Part shown: piece after piece, positions 6,387 through 14,766 of the stretch
Layout: every line of letters starts with the position of its first letter
How positions within the stretch are numbered: the first letter of the stretch is position 1
Source: Flammeovirgaceae bacterium UBA2338
GTDB lineage: Bacteria > Bacteroidota > Bacteroidia > Cytophagales > Cyclobacteriaceae
Direction of reading: 5' to 3'
Assembly (NCBI GenBank): GCA_002344795.1
Contig: DDUM01000027.1
Coordinates: 1-64,000, forward strand
DNA length: 64,000 nucleotides
The notes under the pieces: generated by a model
What the model was told of the DNA's origin: nothing
The model's database searches: none
What the model saw: the letters and a program-made list of their open reading frames with translations, nothing else
Program-made: the position numbers and the translations under genes

Positions 6387-8285
6387 ATGGAAGACAATAA
6401 AATGCTGAACTTTCTTAAATCGGTATTAGAAAATATACCTGCTGACTGGCTGAACCTAACCACCCATCGACTGGATATTTATGATGAAGAATTGGCCAAA
6501 ACTGAATTTTTAGAACAGTTTGAACACTTATATAAGAATAATAATTCTGCTACCCCAGTAGCTATCGGGGCGGCACTAAACAATTTACCCACTGCCTACG
6601 ACTATATTCGATTGGGTCATCCACTGTCTTGTGTACTGGAATGGGCCATGGCCAAACTGCAACATCTCAACCCGGAAAATGTAATCAGTTTCTCATCCAG
6701 GACGGCTCCTGTTTTGGCCATTCTTAGAAAGAATTTATTCACTCATAAAAACACCACAATCTTTTACAAAGGCGAACTGCCCGATTACTTTGATGCGGAG
6801 GTACTGAAAAATGTTTATGGTTATCAATTTGAACTAAAGCAGGTTGCGAAACCGGAAGAGATCAGTGTTCCTGATAGCGATCGGAACAACCACAGCACTG
6901 TTTTCATTTCGCAACAAGATGAAATTGTAACTCGTGCTCTTTCTCCCAACATGGACTTTCACATCAGCACTTACGCTCACCTGGGAAGTGTTGTATTGGT
7001 CAATGGCGAGCAAAATGAAAGTTATATATCAGAAATTCAGCATGTAAGAAGAAGGGAGACCATTGCCATGACACCGGCCAATTGTCTTGTGGCTTTAAAA
7101 ACGCTAGTCGCCAGTGCTTCATTAAGTGATCTAAAAAATCCAGATAGTTACCGCGATGTTGAGAAAAACAAAACCCGTGTTTTAGATTCGATCAAAGAGA
7201 TTACCGGTACAACTACTAAGCCTCTTCTTGGTTCCAGTGGACTGTCTGTTCAGTATGCGATTATGATGGGGCTAATTGACGATGCACTGGAAAACCATAA
7301 GGGAAAGGCCATCAAATTCATTGTTCCTCCCAATTGTTATGGCGGAACCAATGACCAGGCCAGGCGCGTTGCCGCATGCATTGATAATGTTGAAGTGGTG
7401 GATTTGCCTGTTGATGGCGGCAACGATATGGTTCAAAGCCTTGATATCGTTTTAGATAAAATTGCTAAGGAAGATGCTATCCCTTACATCATCGCAGAGA
7501 TTCCAACCAATCCCAGGGTTGAAGTTCCAGACCTTATACAACTAAAAGAGGTGTTAAGTCAAACGCGTAAAACGGCAAATGGTAAAATTGCTATCGATCC
7601 GGTTTTTATTTTAGATCAAACATTTTGTCCTAACGTACACTTTTTAGGAGAAGGTGAAATACTCTCAACGGTCAGGGCGATTTCCTATGCCAGTGGATCG
7701 AAGTTTCCAAGTGGCGGATTGTGCACTGCGGGCTACTGTGCAGGAAATAATAAAACAGAAGCCCTGATGGAAAAAATAGAAATGCATCTCCGGCTTTGCG
7801 ATAATGAGGCCACCCCTCTTCAAATTGAAATATTGGCAAAACAATTGCCTTCCATGAATCAAAGAATCGAGGACGCTTACAAGAATACACGTGAATTTGT
7901 AAACTTCATCCACGATACTTTACCAGCCGCAAAAATCAATTTTGTTTCAGAAGAATTGGCACATCAGGGATTTACACCTTCCGTGTTTTCCTTAGATCTC
8001 CCCACAAAAGGCAATACGGATGAAGAAAAAGAATCATACAAGAGGGCGTTAAATCTGAAATTAATCAATTTAATGATTGCCGAAATCCCCAATGAAAGCA
8101 AGTTCTGTGTGAGCTATGGTCAATTAAAAGGTTGCTACTGGACGATACCCGCAACCTCGACCCAAGGCACAACCAAAGAAGGTGACAAAGATTATATTGT
8201 GCGGGTAGCCCTTTCCCCCAAGATGGACCTTGAACTTCATAAAAAAGTATTTTTAAAGTTTGTTGAAAAATTCGTCTCACCTTAA
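6387..8285 (+). CDS. PLP-dependent enzyme of the Cys/Met-metabolism type
   Basis: A long (632-residue) fold-type I PLP enzyme. The second half carries the recognisable features: a cofactor-binding Tyr/Gly region (NCYGGTNDQARR), a substrate region IPTNPRVEVPDL as in cystathionine synthases/lyases, an Asp preceding the cofactor ring (AIDPVFILDQTF), and the Schiff-base lysine in YASGSKFPSGG. The N-terminal ~230 residues are an extension beyond the usual ~390-residue enzymes, so the reaction (gamma- or beta-elimination or replacement on a sulfur amino acid) is only inferred. I chose ATG 6387 over ATG 6336 because the promoter lies between them. Two methyltransferases follow on the same strand but not tightly spaced. 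Confidence 0.7.
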   Translation: MEDNKMLNFLKSVLENIPADWLNLTTHRLDIYDEELAKTEFLEQFEHLYKNNNSATPVAIGAALNNLPTAYDYIRLGHPLSCVLEWAMAKLQHLNPENVISFSSRTAPVLAILRKNLFTHKNTTIFYKGELPDYFDAEVLKNVYGYQFELKQVAKPEEISVPDSDRNNHSTVFISQQDEIVTRALSPNMDFHISTYAHLGSVVLVNGEQNESYISEIQHVRRRETIAMTPANCLVALKTLVASASLSDLKNPDSYRDVEKNKTRVLDSIKEITGTTTKPLLGSSGLSVQYAIMMGLIDDALENHKGKAIKFIVPPNCYGGTNDQARRVAACIDNVEVVDLPVDGGNDMVQSLDIVLDKIAKEDAIPYIIAEIPTNPRVEVPDLIQLKEVLSQTRKTANGKIAIDPVFILDQTFCPNVHFLGEGEILSTVRAISYASGSKFPSGGLCTAGYCAGNNKTEALMEKIEMHLRLCDNEATPLQIEILAKQLPSMNQRIEDAYKNTREFVNFIHDTLPAAKINFVSEELAHQGFTPSVFSLDLPTKGNTDEEKESYKRALNLKLINLMIAEIPNESKFCVSYGQLKGCYWTIPATSTQGTTKEGDKDYIVRVALSPKMDLELHKKVFLKFVEKFVSP

Positions 8286-8424
8286 TTCTATTCTAAGTCA
8301 CTTGCAGAAGACCTGAAACACAATACCCCGTTTGCTATAAGTTCTCCACTTCGTTTCCTAACTTAAAAGTAAACATCACGATAGTATCCCTAAGACAATT
8401 GCTAAGAATCGTATCAACTAAAAA

Positions 8425-9087
8425 ATGAAAGAAAATTCACGCAATGCAACTGAAAGGTTCTGGGACAGAGCGGCTCCGAGTTATGACAAGGAAGAGCAAA
8501 AGCATGAGAAAACGTATCATTTGGTAATCGAAAAACTAAAAGGCTACCTACAACCGACAGATTTTGTTTTGGATTTCGGTTGTGGGACAGGACTAGTGGC
8601 ACATGAAATTGCAAAGACTGTAAAAGGAATTTATGCTATCGATATATCTTCCAACATGGTGTTGCTGGGAAAAACAAAAGCGGAAGAACTGCAACTAAAA
8701 AACATACAGTATACACATGCCACTATTGATAATGACAACCTGAAGGCAGGCACATTCGATGTGGTTCTGGCTCTTCATATCTTGCATTTGGTTGAAGACA
8801 CATCCATCACCTTTCAAAGAATAATGGAATTGTTAAAGCCGGGCGGTCTGCTCATCTCCGTGACTCCCTGTATGGCGAATAAGCCTTTGTTTAGCAGTAT
8901 ACTCTCCCTGTTGAGCAGAATAGGAATTGTTCCTGACATTACTTCTTTTACACCCAAGCAACTGGAACAATTGCTGGCCGATGAAAATTTTGCCATAGTT
9001 GAAACCGGGAAACTCGCTGGAACATCCAATCAATATTTTATTGTGGGTAAAAAAATTATCAAAAGTATTTCAGTTGTAAACTCTTAA
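8425..9087 (+). CDS. class I SAM-dependent methyltransferase
   Basis: A 220-residue Rossmann-fold methyltransferase. Motif I, VLDFGCGTG, is at 48-56; the acidic residue of motif II follows in IYAIDIS; motif IV is FDVVLALHILH, and the post-motif region is ELLKPGGLLI. It belongs to the broad UbiE/Methyltransf_11 group, and the sequence gives no clear substrate. A second methyltransferase starts 18 bases downstream, so they are probably co-transcribed and may act on related small molecules. Confidence 0.85.
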   Translation: MKENSRNATERFWDRAAPSYDKEEQKHEKTYHLVIEKLKGYLQPTDFVLDFGCGTGLVAHEIAKTVKGIYAIDISSNMVLLGKTKAEELQLKNIQYTHATIDNDNLKAGTFDVVLALHILHLVEDTSITFQRIMELLKPGGLLISVTPCMANKPLFSSILSLLSRIGIVPDITSFTPKQLEQLLADENFAIVETGKLAGTSNQYFIVGKKIIKSISVVNS

Positions 9088-9105
9088 TAAAATCTAACCT
9101 AACAG

Positions 9106-9933
9106 GTGGAAAATATAAATCAGGACATTGAAAATCATTATCACAAAGAAGGTCTCTTTGAAGAAATTATCCTACGACTCACCGAGAAGGGAATTGATAT
9201 AAACAATGTATCACGAGCTGATATATCCGCGATCGATGAGCTCCACGTTCGCGGTGCGGCCGTCTCTGAAGAACTCGCTCACTCCATTGATCTGAAAGGA
9301 GCTCATGTACTGGATGTAGGCTGTGGTCTTGGGGGGCCATGCAGGCTGCTGGCCGATGAATTGGGTTGCCAAACTACGGGTATTGATTTAAGTAAAGAAC
9401 ACATACGAACTGCCACTCAACTTTCCCGGCTGGTAAAACTGGATGACAAAACCACATTCGTAGTAGGAAATGCCACACAACTTCCTTTTAATGACAATAC
9501 CTTTGATGCAGTTTGGACTCAACACGTTCAAATGAACATTCCTGATAAAGAAAAATTCTATACAGAGATATTCAGGGTCTTAAAACCGGGTGGTCATTTT
9601 CTTTATTATGATATCTTTAAAAGTGGCAAAAGTGAAATCAGCTACCCCATGCCCTGGGCGAGTAATGAAACCCAAAGTTTTCTCATTCAATCCACAGCCA
9701 TGGAGCAGATTTTAGATGATTTAGGTTTCACTAAAATCCAGAGTAAGAATCAAACTCAAGCCGGTGTCGATTTCTTCGAGCACATGATAGCCCGACTAAA
9801 AGCATTTGGTCCACCAACAATTGGCATCAACGTGCTGATGGGTGAAAGCACACAACCCAAATTGATGAATCTTCTGGATCATTTGAAACAAGGTGAGCTG
9901 ATCATACAAAGTGGAATTTACAAAAAAGAGTAG
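9106..9933 (+). CDS. class I SAM-dependent methyltransferase (sarcosine/gamma-tocopherol type)
   Basis: A 275-residue methyltransferase starting at GTG. Motif I is VLDVGCGLGGPCR (68-80), followed by TGIDLS, then FDAVWTQHVQMNIPDK and RVLKPGGHFLYYD. The GCGLGGPCR form and the HVRG segment before it are typical of the group containing sarcosine/dimethylglycine N-methyltransferases and related small-molecule enzymes. The acceptor is not identifiable. It follows the previous methyltransferase after only 18 bases, consistent with an operon. Confidence 0.85.
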   Translation: MENINQDIENHYHKEGLFEEIILRLTEKGIDINNVSRADISAIDELHVRGAAVSEELAHSIDLKGAHVLDVGCGLGGPCRLLADELGCQTTGIDLSKEHIRTATQLSRLVKLDDKTTFVVGNATQLPFNDNTFDAVWTQHVQMNIPDKEKFYTEIFRVLKPGGHFLYYDIFKSGKSEISYPMPWASNETQSFLIQSTAMEQILDDLGFTKIQSKNQTQAGVDFFEHMIARLKAFGPPTIGINVLMGESTQPKLMNLLDHLKQGELIIQSGIYKKE

Positions 9934-9968
9934 TCAGAAAAGGGGAATCAGAAATAACAATTATCTTT

Positions 9969-9976
9969 TATCTTTG
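9969..9976 (+). promoter_or_regulatory. probable -7 element TATCTTTG upstream of tspO
   Basis: An exact TAnnTTTG match 40 bases before the tspO start. No TTG is present at the expected -33 spacing, so only half of the consensus is supported. Confidence 0.4.
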
Positions 9977-10016
9977 TTAAAGAACTCAAATCCCTGGATG
10001 ATTTAAGCGCTAGTCC

Positions 10017-10475
10017 ATGATATACCGAATAATACTATTTCTAGTGCTCAACTTCGGTGCGCTGGCCATCGGTGGCCTTTTTACCGGAAAGGGAGTTTCA
10101 TCGGAATGGTACACTACATTAAACAAAGCACCCTGGACACCACCCGGATGGGTTTTTGGATTTATGTGGACCACCATTATGATTTGCTTTACCGTGTATA
10201 TGGCTCATACCTGGGGAAAGGTAGCTAATGTTAAAATTTTAGCAGTTTTATTTACACTGCAATGGATACTGAATGTCTCCTGGAATCCCGTCTTCTTCTA
10301 CTATCAAAATATTACAGCAGGGCTCATCATAATCACCTTACTAACAGTACTGGTCGGCTATTTATTACTTCACTATTGGTCGCATACAAAACTGTATTCC
10401 TTGCTGGTGGCTCCTTACTTTATCTGGCTGTTGATCGCCACTTCATTGAATGGTTATATTTTACTGAAGAATTAG
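10017..10475 (+). CDS. tspO: TspO/MBR family tryptophan-rich membrane protein
   Basis: A 152-residue integral membrane protein with five hydrophobic helices, the TspO/peripheral benzodiazepine receptor fold. Family hallmarks are present: WYTTLNKAPWTPPGWVFG in the first loop, LNVSWNPVFF in helix 3-4, and the closing PYFIWLLIATSLNGYI. TspO proteins bind porphyrins and cholesterol-like ligands and are linked to tetrapyrrole handling and light or oxidative stress. The length is normal for the family. A TATCTTTG element lies 40 bases upstream. Confidence 0.95.
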   Translation: MIYRIILFLVLNFGALAIGGLFTGKGVSSEWYTTLNKAPWTPPGWVFGFMWTTIMICFTVYMAHTWGKVANVKILAVLFTLQWILNVSWNPVFFYYQNITAGLIIITLLTVLVGYLLLHYWSHTKLYSLLVAPYFIWLLIATSLNGYILLKN

Positions 10476-10551
10476 AACTCAGGTACGGATTTCACTACTT
10501 TTTGTTAACTTAGTCCTGCCTGCCTTTAATGTTCCATTAATCCAAACAGGC

Positions 10552-11901
10552 ATGAGAGCAATCTATTATATCGCTTTTGTACTCTTCCTGGGTTGTACCT
10601 CCACTCCACCTTTTGAATACGACCTTATTATTTCCAATGTCAATCTCATTGATGGAACAGGCAGTAAGATGAAGAGCCATGTCAACGTGTACATTCAGGA
10701 TGGGAAAGTCAACGCCATTGGCACCGCACCGGTTACGCAAACGGAAAACGTGGTAGATGGTACTAACAAGTACCTGATTCCGGGTTTGTTTGATTGCCAT
10801 GCGCACACAAGTTCTTATAAAGAAGATTTCCCCCTTTTCATCCATTATGGAGTTACCAACATTCTTTGCCCCGGAGGCAGTAAAACCACTAATGATTATT
10901 TCGCAAAAATGAGGGCGCTTGGCAATCAGGACTCCTTACCAGCGCCTCGCGTTTTTCATACCAGTCAACATTTTACCATGGAAGGTCGACACCCGGTAAA
11001 GACCTATCCTGGGGGAAGCTGGGTAGAAGGCGAAACGGTGTTCTACCTCAGGGATACACTTCAGATCGATTCTTTGGTAAAACAAGTTACTCAATATCCC
11101 ATCGTGGGGATCAAGCTTACCATTGAGGATGGACCTACCCCACCTTTTGTAGAGCGCATGCCGCAGGCCTTCGTTAATAAAGTGGCGAGTGAGGCGCATA
11201 AAAATGGAACAGAGGTTTTTGTACATGTGAGTGACAACACAGAATTATCCATGGCATTAAGAGCCGGCATCAAAAACATCCTACATTTTACCGGTGTCGA
11301 TCTGGATTTTGAAAATGGAATCCCATTGATAGACTCGATCTACAACAGCGATCTTTCCTGGGTGACCACACTCATGCTGGACAAAAGCTTTATTTACCCG
11401 CTTCATAAGGATTGGGTTAAAGAAGTAGAAAATATAGGTCTTTTTAATCCGGAAGAAGTGAAACTACTGAAAGCCCCGGCACAGATAAGGCAAGCCAAAC
11501 AAATGAGCCTAATGTATAAAGCCTATGGTATTGATAATCCCACTTTGGAAAACATTATTAAACCCCAGGTAGCCGATATCAAAACCCTCTACGATAATGG
11601 CGTTAACATGGTGCTGGGAACAGACACAGGTAACAACTTCATTTTTCCAGGATACAGTTTGCATGAAGAAATGCAGCTGATGGAACTGGGTGGCATTGCT
11701 TCTCTGGACATCATAAAAATGGCAAGTTTTAATGCCGCTAAAATGCTTAAGGTATTGGAGACACAAGGCAGCATTGAAGCCGGCAAGGCTGCGGACATGA
11801 TCCTGCTGGACAAAAACCCCCTTGAATCGATCAGAAATACACTATCCATCCGCACCGTATTTAAAAACGGCATTGTACAACAGAGGTTGAACCAGAGATG
11901 A
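10552..11901 (+). CDS. amidohydrolase-family lipoprotein
   Basis: A 449-residue exported amidohydrolase. The signal peptide ends in a lipobox (LFLGC, Cys15). The metal-dependent TIM-barrel fold is shown by the beta-strand motif GLFDCHAHTSS (His83, His85), later histidines in VFVHVSDN and NILHFTG, and the late aspartate in LGTDTGNNF. The end (GKAADMILLDKNPLE...VFKNG) is the usual composite-domain closure of imidazolonepropionase-like hydrolases. The substrate is unknown; prolidase-like or cyclic amide hydrolysis at the cell surface is a reasonable inference. No partner gene is adjacent. Confidence 0.85.
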   Translation: MRAIYYIAFVLFLGCTSTPPFEYDLIISNVNLIDGTGSKMKSHVNVYIQDGKVNAIGTAPVTQTENVVDGTNKYLIPGLFDCHAHTSSYKEDFPLFIHYGVTNILCPGGSKTTNDYFAKMRALGNQDSLPAPRVFHTSQHFTMEGRHPVKTYPGGSWVEGETVFYLRDTLQIDSLVKQVTQYPIVGIKLTIEDGPTPPFVERMPQAFVNKVASEAHKNGTEVFVHVSDNTELSMALRAGIKNILHFTGVDLDFENGIPLIDSIYNSDLSWVTTLMLDKSFIYPLHKDWVKEVENIGLFNPEEVKLLKAPAQIRQAKQMSLMYKAYGIDNPTLENIIKPQVADIKTLYDNGVNMVLGTDTGNNFIFPGYSLHEEMQLMELGGIASLDIIKMASFNAAKMLKVLETQGSIEAGKAADMILLDKNPLESIRNTLSIRTVFKNGIVQQRLNQR

Positions 11902-11917
11902 TCAAGCAAATAAAAAG

Positions 11918-11946
11918 TTGTAAATAACCTCACTTGTGTAAATTTG
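11918..11946 (+). promoter_or_regulatory. Bacteroidota-type promoter (TTG-N18-TAAATTTG)
   Basis: TTG at 11918-11920 and TAAATTTG at 11939-11946, an 18-base spacer and an exact -7 consensus. The predicted start near 11952 gives a leader of about 20 bases before the TTG codon at 11971. Confidence 0.6.
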
Positions 11947-11970
11947 TTTGTTTATCAACTATAACACTAC

Positions 11971-12843
11971 TTGCCTTTTAGCCAGATCATAACGAACCCA
12001 GCACTTCCTTTTAAGGAACACCGCATTTACCGGATATTCAATATCTTGTTAATCCTGGCAGTGCTTGTATTGATCTCAATTGCTGTGTTCCAATTGAGTA
12101 TCAATGCCATTCCGTTTTTCTGGATATGTGTTGGCGAAATTGTTGTTTTCGTGACCCTTCTCATCCTTCATATAAAAGGACATTTTGCAACGTCCAGGTA
12201 TATCTTTTTCGTGTTTTCTATAGTGATGGAAATCTTCGGAAGTCTGGTGAGTGGTGAAAATAGTGGGTTCGACTTTCTTTTCTTTGTTACTGCACTTTCT
12301 CCACTTCTATTTTTTGATAAGCGATGGCAGTACCTCTCCCTATTCATTTTCAGTATAACGGCTTTCGTTGCAGTTAAAATTCTATACCAGTATGTGCCTC
12401 CAGTGGTGGTCATTGAAAGGCAGTTATTTCCCTACTATTTCAATATTGTTACCAGCGCGATACTTATCTATTTTGTTTACGAGCTTTTTAAAAAGGAACA
12501 CCTCAAGCACGAAATGGATCTGAACAAGCAACGGGACATGGTGCAAAATCAAAAGGAAGTACTCCTGGCCACAAAGCAACAGCTAGAAGCACTTCTGGAA
12601 GACCGTACAAGAAAACTAGAAGAACAGAACAAAGGTATTTCTAAATACGCCTTTCTTAATTCACACAAGGTGAGAAGCCCTCTGGCTCGTATTCTGGGTT
12701 TGGTCAATCTCACTCAGTATGAGGACCTCAATGACGATGATACCCGAACCTATTATTTTAATGAGCTTAAGACCAACGCCACGGATTTAGATGATGTGTT
12801 GAAAGAAATTAGCGAAATTCTTAACAGCGATTTGGAAAAATAG
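11971..12843 (+). CDS. membrane protein with an isolated histidine-kinase DHp domain (no ATPase domain)
   Basis: A 290-residue protein starting at TTG, the only plausible start downstream of the promoter at 11918-11946. Residues 20-170 hold about six membrane helices. A coiled coil follows (about 175-220), and then a single DHp-like helical pair with the H-box NSHKVRSPLARILGL (His232). The protein ends about 60 residues later, so the HATPase domain is missing; no shifted remnant of one is visible before the stop. It could be phosphorylated by another kinase, or act as a phosphotransfer or dimerisation partner. It is known that H-box-only proteins of this type occur in Cytophagales; the role here is inferred. 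Confidence 0.8.
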   Translation: MPFSQIITNPALPFKEHRIYRIFNILLILAVLVLISIAVFQLSINAIPFFWICVGEIVVFVTLLILHIKGHFATSRYIFFVFSIVMEIFGSLVSGENSGFDFLFFVTALSPLLFFDKRWQYLSLFIFSITAFVAVKILYQYVPPVVVIERQLFPYYFNIVTSAILIYFVYELFKKEHLKHEMDLNKQRDMVQNQKEVLLATKQQLEALLEDRTRKLEEQNKGISKYAFLNSHKVRSPLARILGLVNLTQYEDLNDDDTRTYYFNELKTNATDLDDVLKEISEILNSDLEK

Positions 12844-12885
12844 GGTACTATTCTTTTAGGTCGGAAATCCAACATGTTTAAAAAT

Positions 12886-13869
12886 TTATTTTAAAGGCCT
12901 CTTTTTAATCATCCCTCCATGCGTGTCCTTTACACTGCTCATCACAATAAATGCATTAGGATCAATCTTCTCTGTTTCGGCTCTTAGTTTGGCAATTTCC
13001 AATCGAGTAACTACAGTGTACACGATATCAGTAGGATCCAGGTTATCACCTCGTTTTCCATAACCTCGCTTTCCATTGTAAATAGTTACTCCCCTCCCCA
13101 TGCGTTCAGTTACCATTATCCTCACCTCCTCGCTATGCGATGAGATAATGGTGACCCCAGTGTATTCCTCCACTCCCTCTACAATAAAATCTACTGTTTT
13201 GGATGCAGCAAGATAGGTGAGAACGGAGTACAATGCGCTCTCGACACCCAACAGGTAAGCAGCAACAGAAAATATCATAATGTTGAAAACAAGAATAATA
13301 TCACCTATTGTAAGGCCAGTGCGCTTGCTGAGGTGGATAGCCAATACTTCCGTGCCATCCAACACCCCACCGCCCCTGATGGACAAACCAATTCCCGCTC
13401 CGAGGAAAAAGCCACCAAACACTGAAATCAATAATTTATCGGAAGTAATTACCGGGTAATCAATTAGAGCAATTGCAAGGGCAAGTCCCAGGATGGCCGC
13501 TATGCTTTTAAAGGCAAACGATCGGCCGATCTGGGCATAGCCCAAAATCATAAAAGGCAGATTAATAACAATAATAAGTATTGGCAGTGATAAAACAGTA
13601 ACATGAGTGACCAGTAAGGAGATACCCGTGACACCACCATCAATAAAGTTATTAGGCAAGAGAAATCCCTTTAATCCAAACCCCGCTGACAAAATACCCA
13701 ACCCGATCAGTAGCGCATCTTTAAACAAATGTATAGCAGTTACCCTTATCTTATAGAATTCTTTAGCAACATCATAGTTGCTTATTTTCTGATTCGGATT
13801 ATTCTTTTTTAAATGATTCCATACCCTCTGGAAAATGACTTGTTTAAAAAATGGATTGGTTTTGTTCAT
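12886..13869 (-). CDS. YitT family membrane protein (DUF161 + DUF2179)
   Basis: A 327-residue member of the YitT/DUF161 family. After a polar N-terminal ~50 residues come five or six membrane helices with the family motifs GFGLKGFLLPNNFIDGGVTG and RGGGVLDGTEVLAI. The C-terminal ~80 residues form the cytoplasmic DUF2179 domain (GVTIYNGKRGYGKRG, then a VYTVVTRLEIAKL strand). Transport is suspected for the family but the substrate is not established. It is convergent with the upstream DHp protein, 42 bases apart. The N-terminal extension is longer than in many homologues. Confidence 0.88.
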   Translation of the reverse strand: MNKTNPFFKQVIFQRVWNHLKKNNPNQKISNYDVAKEFYKIRVTAIHLFKDALLIGLGILSAGFGLKGFLLPNNFIDGGVTGISLLVTHVTVLSLPILIIVINLPFMILGYAQIGRSFAFKSIAAILGLALAIALIDYPVITSDKLLISVFGGFFLGAGIGLSIRGGGVLDGTEVLAIHLSKRTGLTIGDIILVFNIMIFSVAAYLLGVESALYSVLTYLAASKTVDFIVEGVEEYTGVTIISSHSEEVRIMVTERMGRGVTIYNGKRGYGKRGDNLDPTDIVYTVVTRLEIAKLRAETEKIDPNAFIVMSSVKDTHGGMIKKRPLK

Positions 13870-13974
13870 TGCCTGAGAAACATAAATAATAAAATGTCCT
13901 TGCGGGTATTTCTACAAGGTAAAGAAAAATGCACGTACAGCAACACGGACCAAGAACCAAAGATTTGGGTACAG

Positions 13975-14232
13975 TTATCTTCTTTTAAATTTTCCTTCCC
14001 ACCAACTAGCCTCTTTTTGTTTCTGGATTTCCCCGTCATCAAGCATCTTTTGCAAGCGGGTATTTACTTCACCCTGAGAAGTAAGATGATATTGTCCACA
14101 TTGATCACATTGGTAAACATTGACCGGACGACTACCCTTTCCATAATTGTATGCAATATGCGCACCTATCAACGCCTCCACTGCCAGGTCGTAGGTGGGG
14201 TGGCTTCGTTTATGAGTGGGACAGATTTGCAT
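13975..14232 (-). CDS. small zinc-ribbon-like protein
   Basis: An 85-residue basic protein. It has a likely metal-binding ribbon made from C-x2-H near the N-terminus (CPTH) and C-x2-C-x2-H in YQCDQCGQYHLTS. The rest is charged, ending in KFKRR. Such proteins occur beside many unrelated genes in Bacteroidota; nucleic-acid binding is a guess from the charge and ribbon. A good promoter lies immediately upstream (14270-14297, minus strand), supporting it as a real gene. Confidence 0.65.
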   Translation of the reverse strand: MQICPTHKRSHPTYDLAVEALIGAHIAYNYGKGSRPVNVYQCDQCGQYHLTSQGEVNTRLQKMLDDGEIQKQKEASWWEGKFKRR

Positions 14233-14269
14233 ATCAATACCTAAAAGGAAATTTACAATTCATTTTTAG

Positions 14270-14297
14270 CAAATTTACTATTAACTTATGCTGCCAA
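14270..14297 (-). promoter_or_regulatory. Bacteroidota-type promoter on the minus strand (TTG-N17-TAAATTTG)
   Basis: Read on the minus strand, TTG (complement of 14295-14297) and TAAATTTG (complement of 14270-14277) are 17 bases apart, an exact fit. It drives the small zinc-ribbon gene, with transcription starting near 14263. Confidence 0.6.
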
Positions 14298-14323
14298 GCA
14301 CCTAAACCAAAATCAATTTAGCT

Positions 14324-14755
14324 ATGAGGACACTCAAAATCAATCATGCAGCCGTATGGGTATGTATTATTCTACTCCACGGACTGGGCTTTGCCTGGTA
14401 TGGCTTTCTGTTTGTGGAACCCTGGATGGAAATGGTAGGACTGGACATGGCCACTGCTGAAGCTAATCCACCTGGAATTGGTATCTGGGCGACCAACACC
14501 ATCGCCACCATTGTACCTATCTACGTTTTGGCATGGCTTTTTAGCAAGCTCAATGTTGATACGGTAGTAAAGGGGGCAGGACTTGGATTGCTTCTCACCT
14601 TCTCATTTGAATTCCTTAGCACCATGGCCGGCAATATGTTTGCCGCACAACCTTACGCACTGGTTTGGATCACCGGTGGGTTCAATCTGGTGGGCATTGG
14701 GTTGAGTGGTGCAATTCTCGGAGGTTGGAAAAAGTATTCCGAATTAGATAAATAA
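14324..14755 (+). CDS. DUF1761 family membrane protein
   Basis: A 143-residue protein with four hydrophobic helices. The opening segment HGLGFAWYGFLFVEPWMEMVG matches the DUF1761 pattern of a Trp-Tyr pair followed by a Phe-x2-x-Trp step. No function is known for the family. It is divergent from the zinc-ribbon gene and converges on the LtaS-like gene 11 bases downstream. Confidence 0.75.
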   Translation: MRTLKINHAAVWVCIILLHGLGFAWYGFLFVEPWMEMVGLDMATAEANPPGIGIWATNTIATIVPIYVLAWLFSKLNVDTVVKGAGLGLLLTFSFEFLSTMAGNMFAAQPYALVWITGGFNLVGIGLSGAILGGWKKYSELDK

Positions 14756-14766
14756 GGGTTGGGTTT

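Noticed and set aside
13813..14244. Plus-strand open frame of 143 codons
   Set aside because: Covers the small zinc-ribbon gene and the YitT start in antisense; low-complexity hydrophobic composition.
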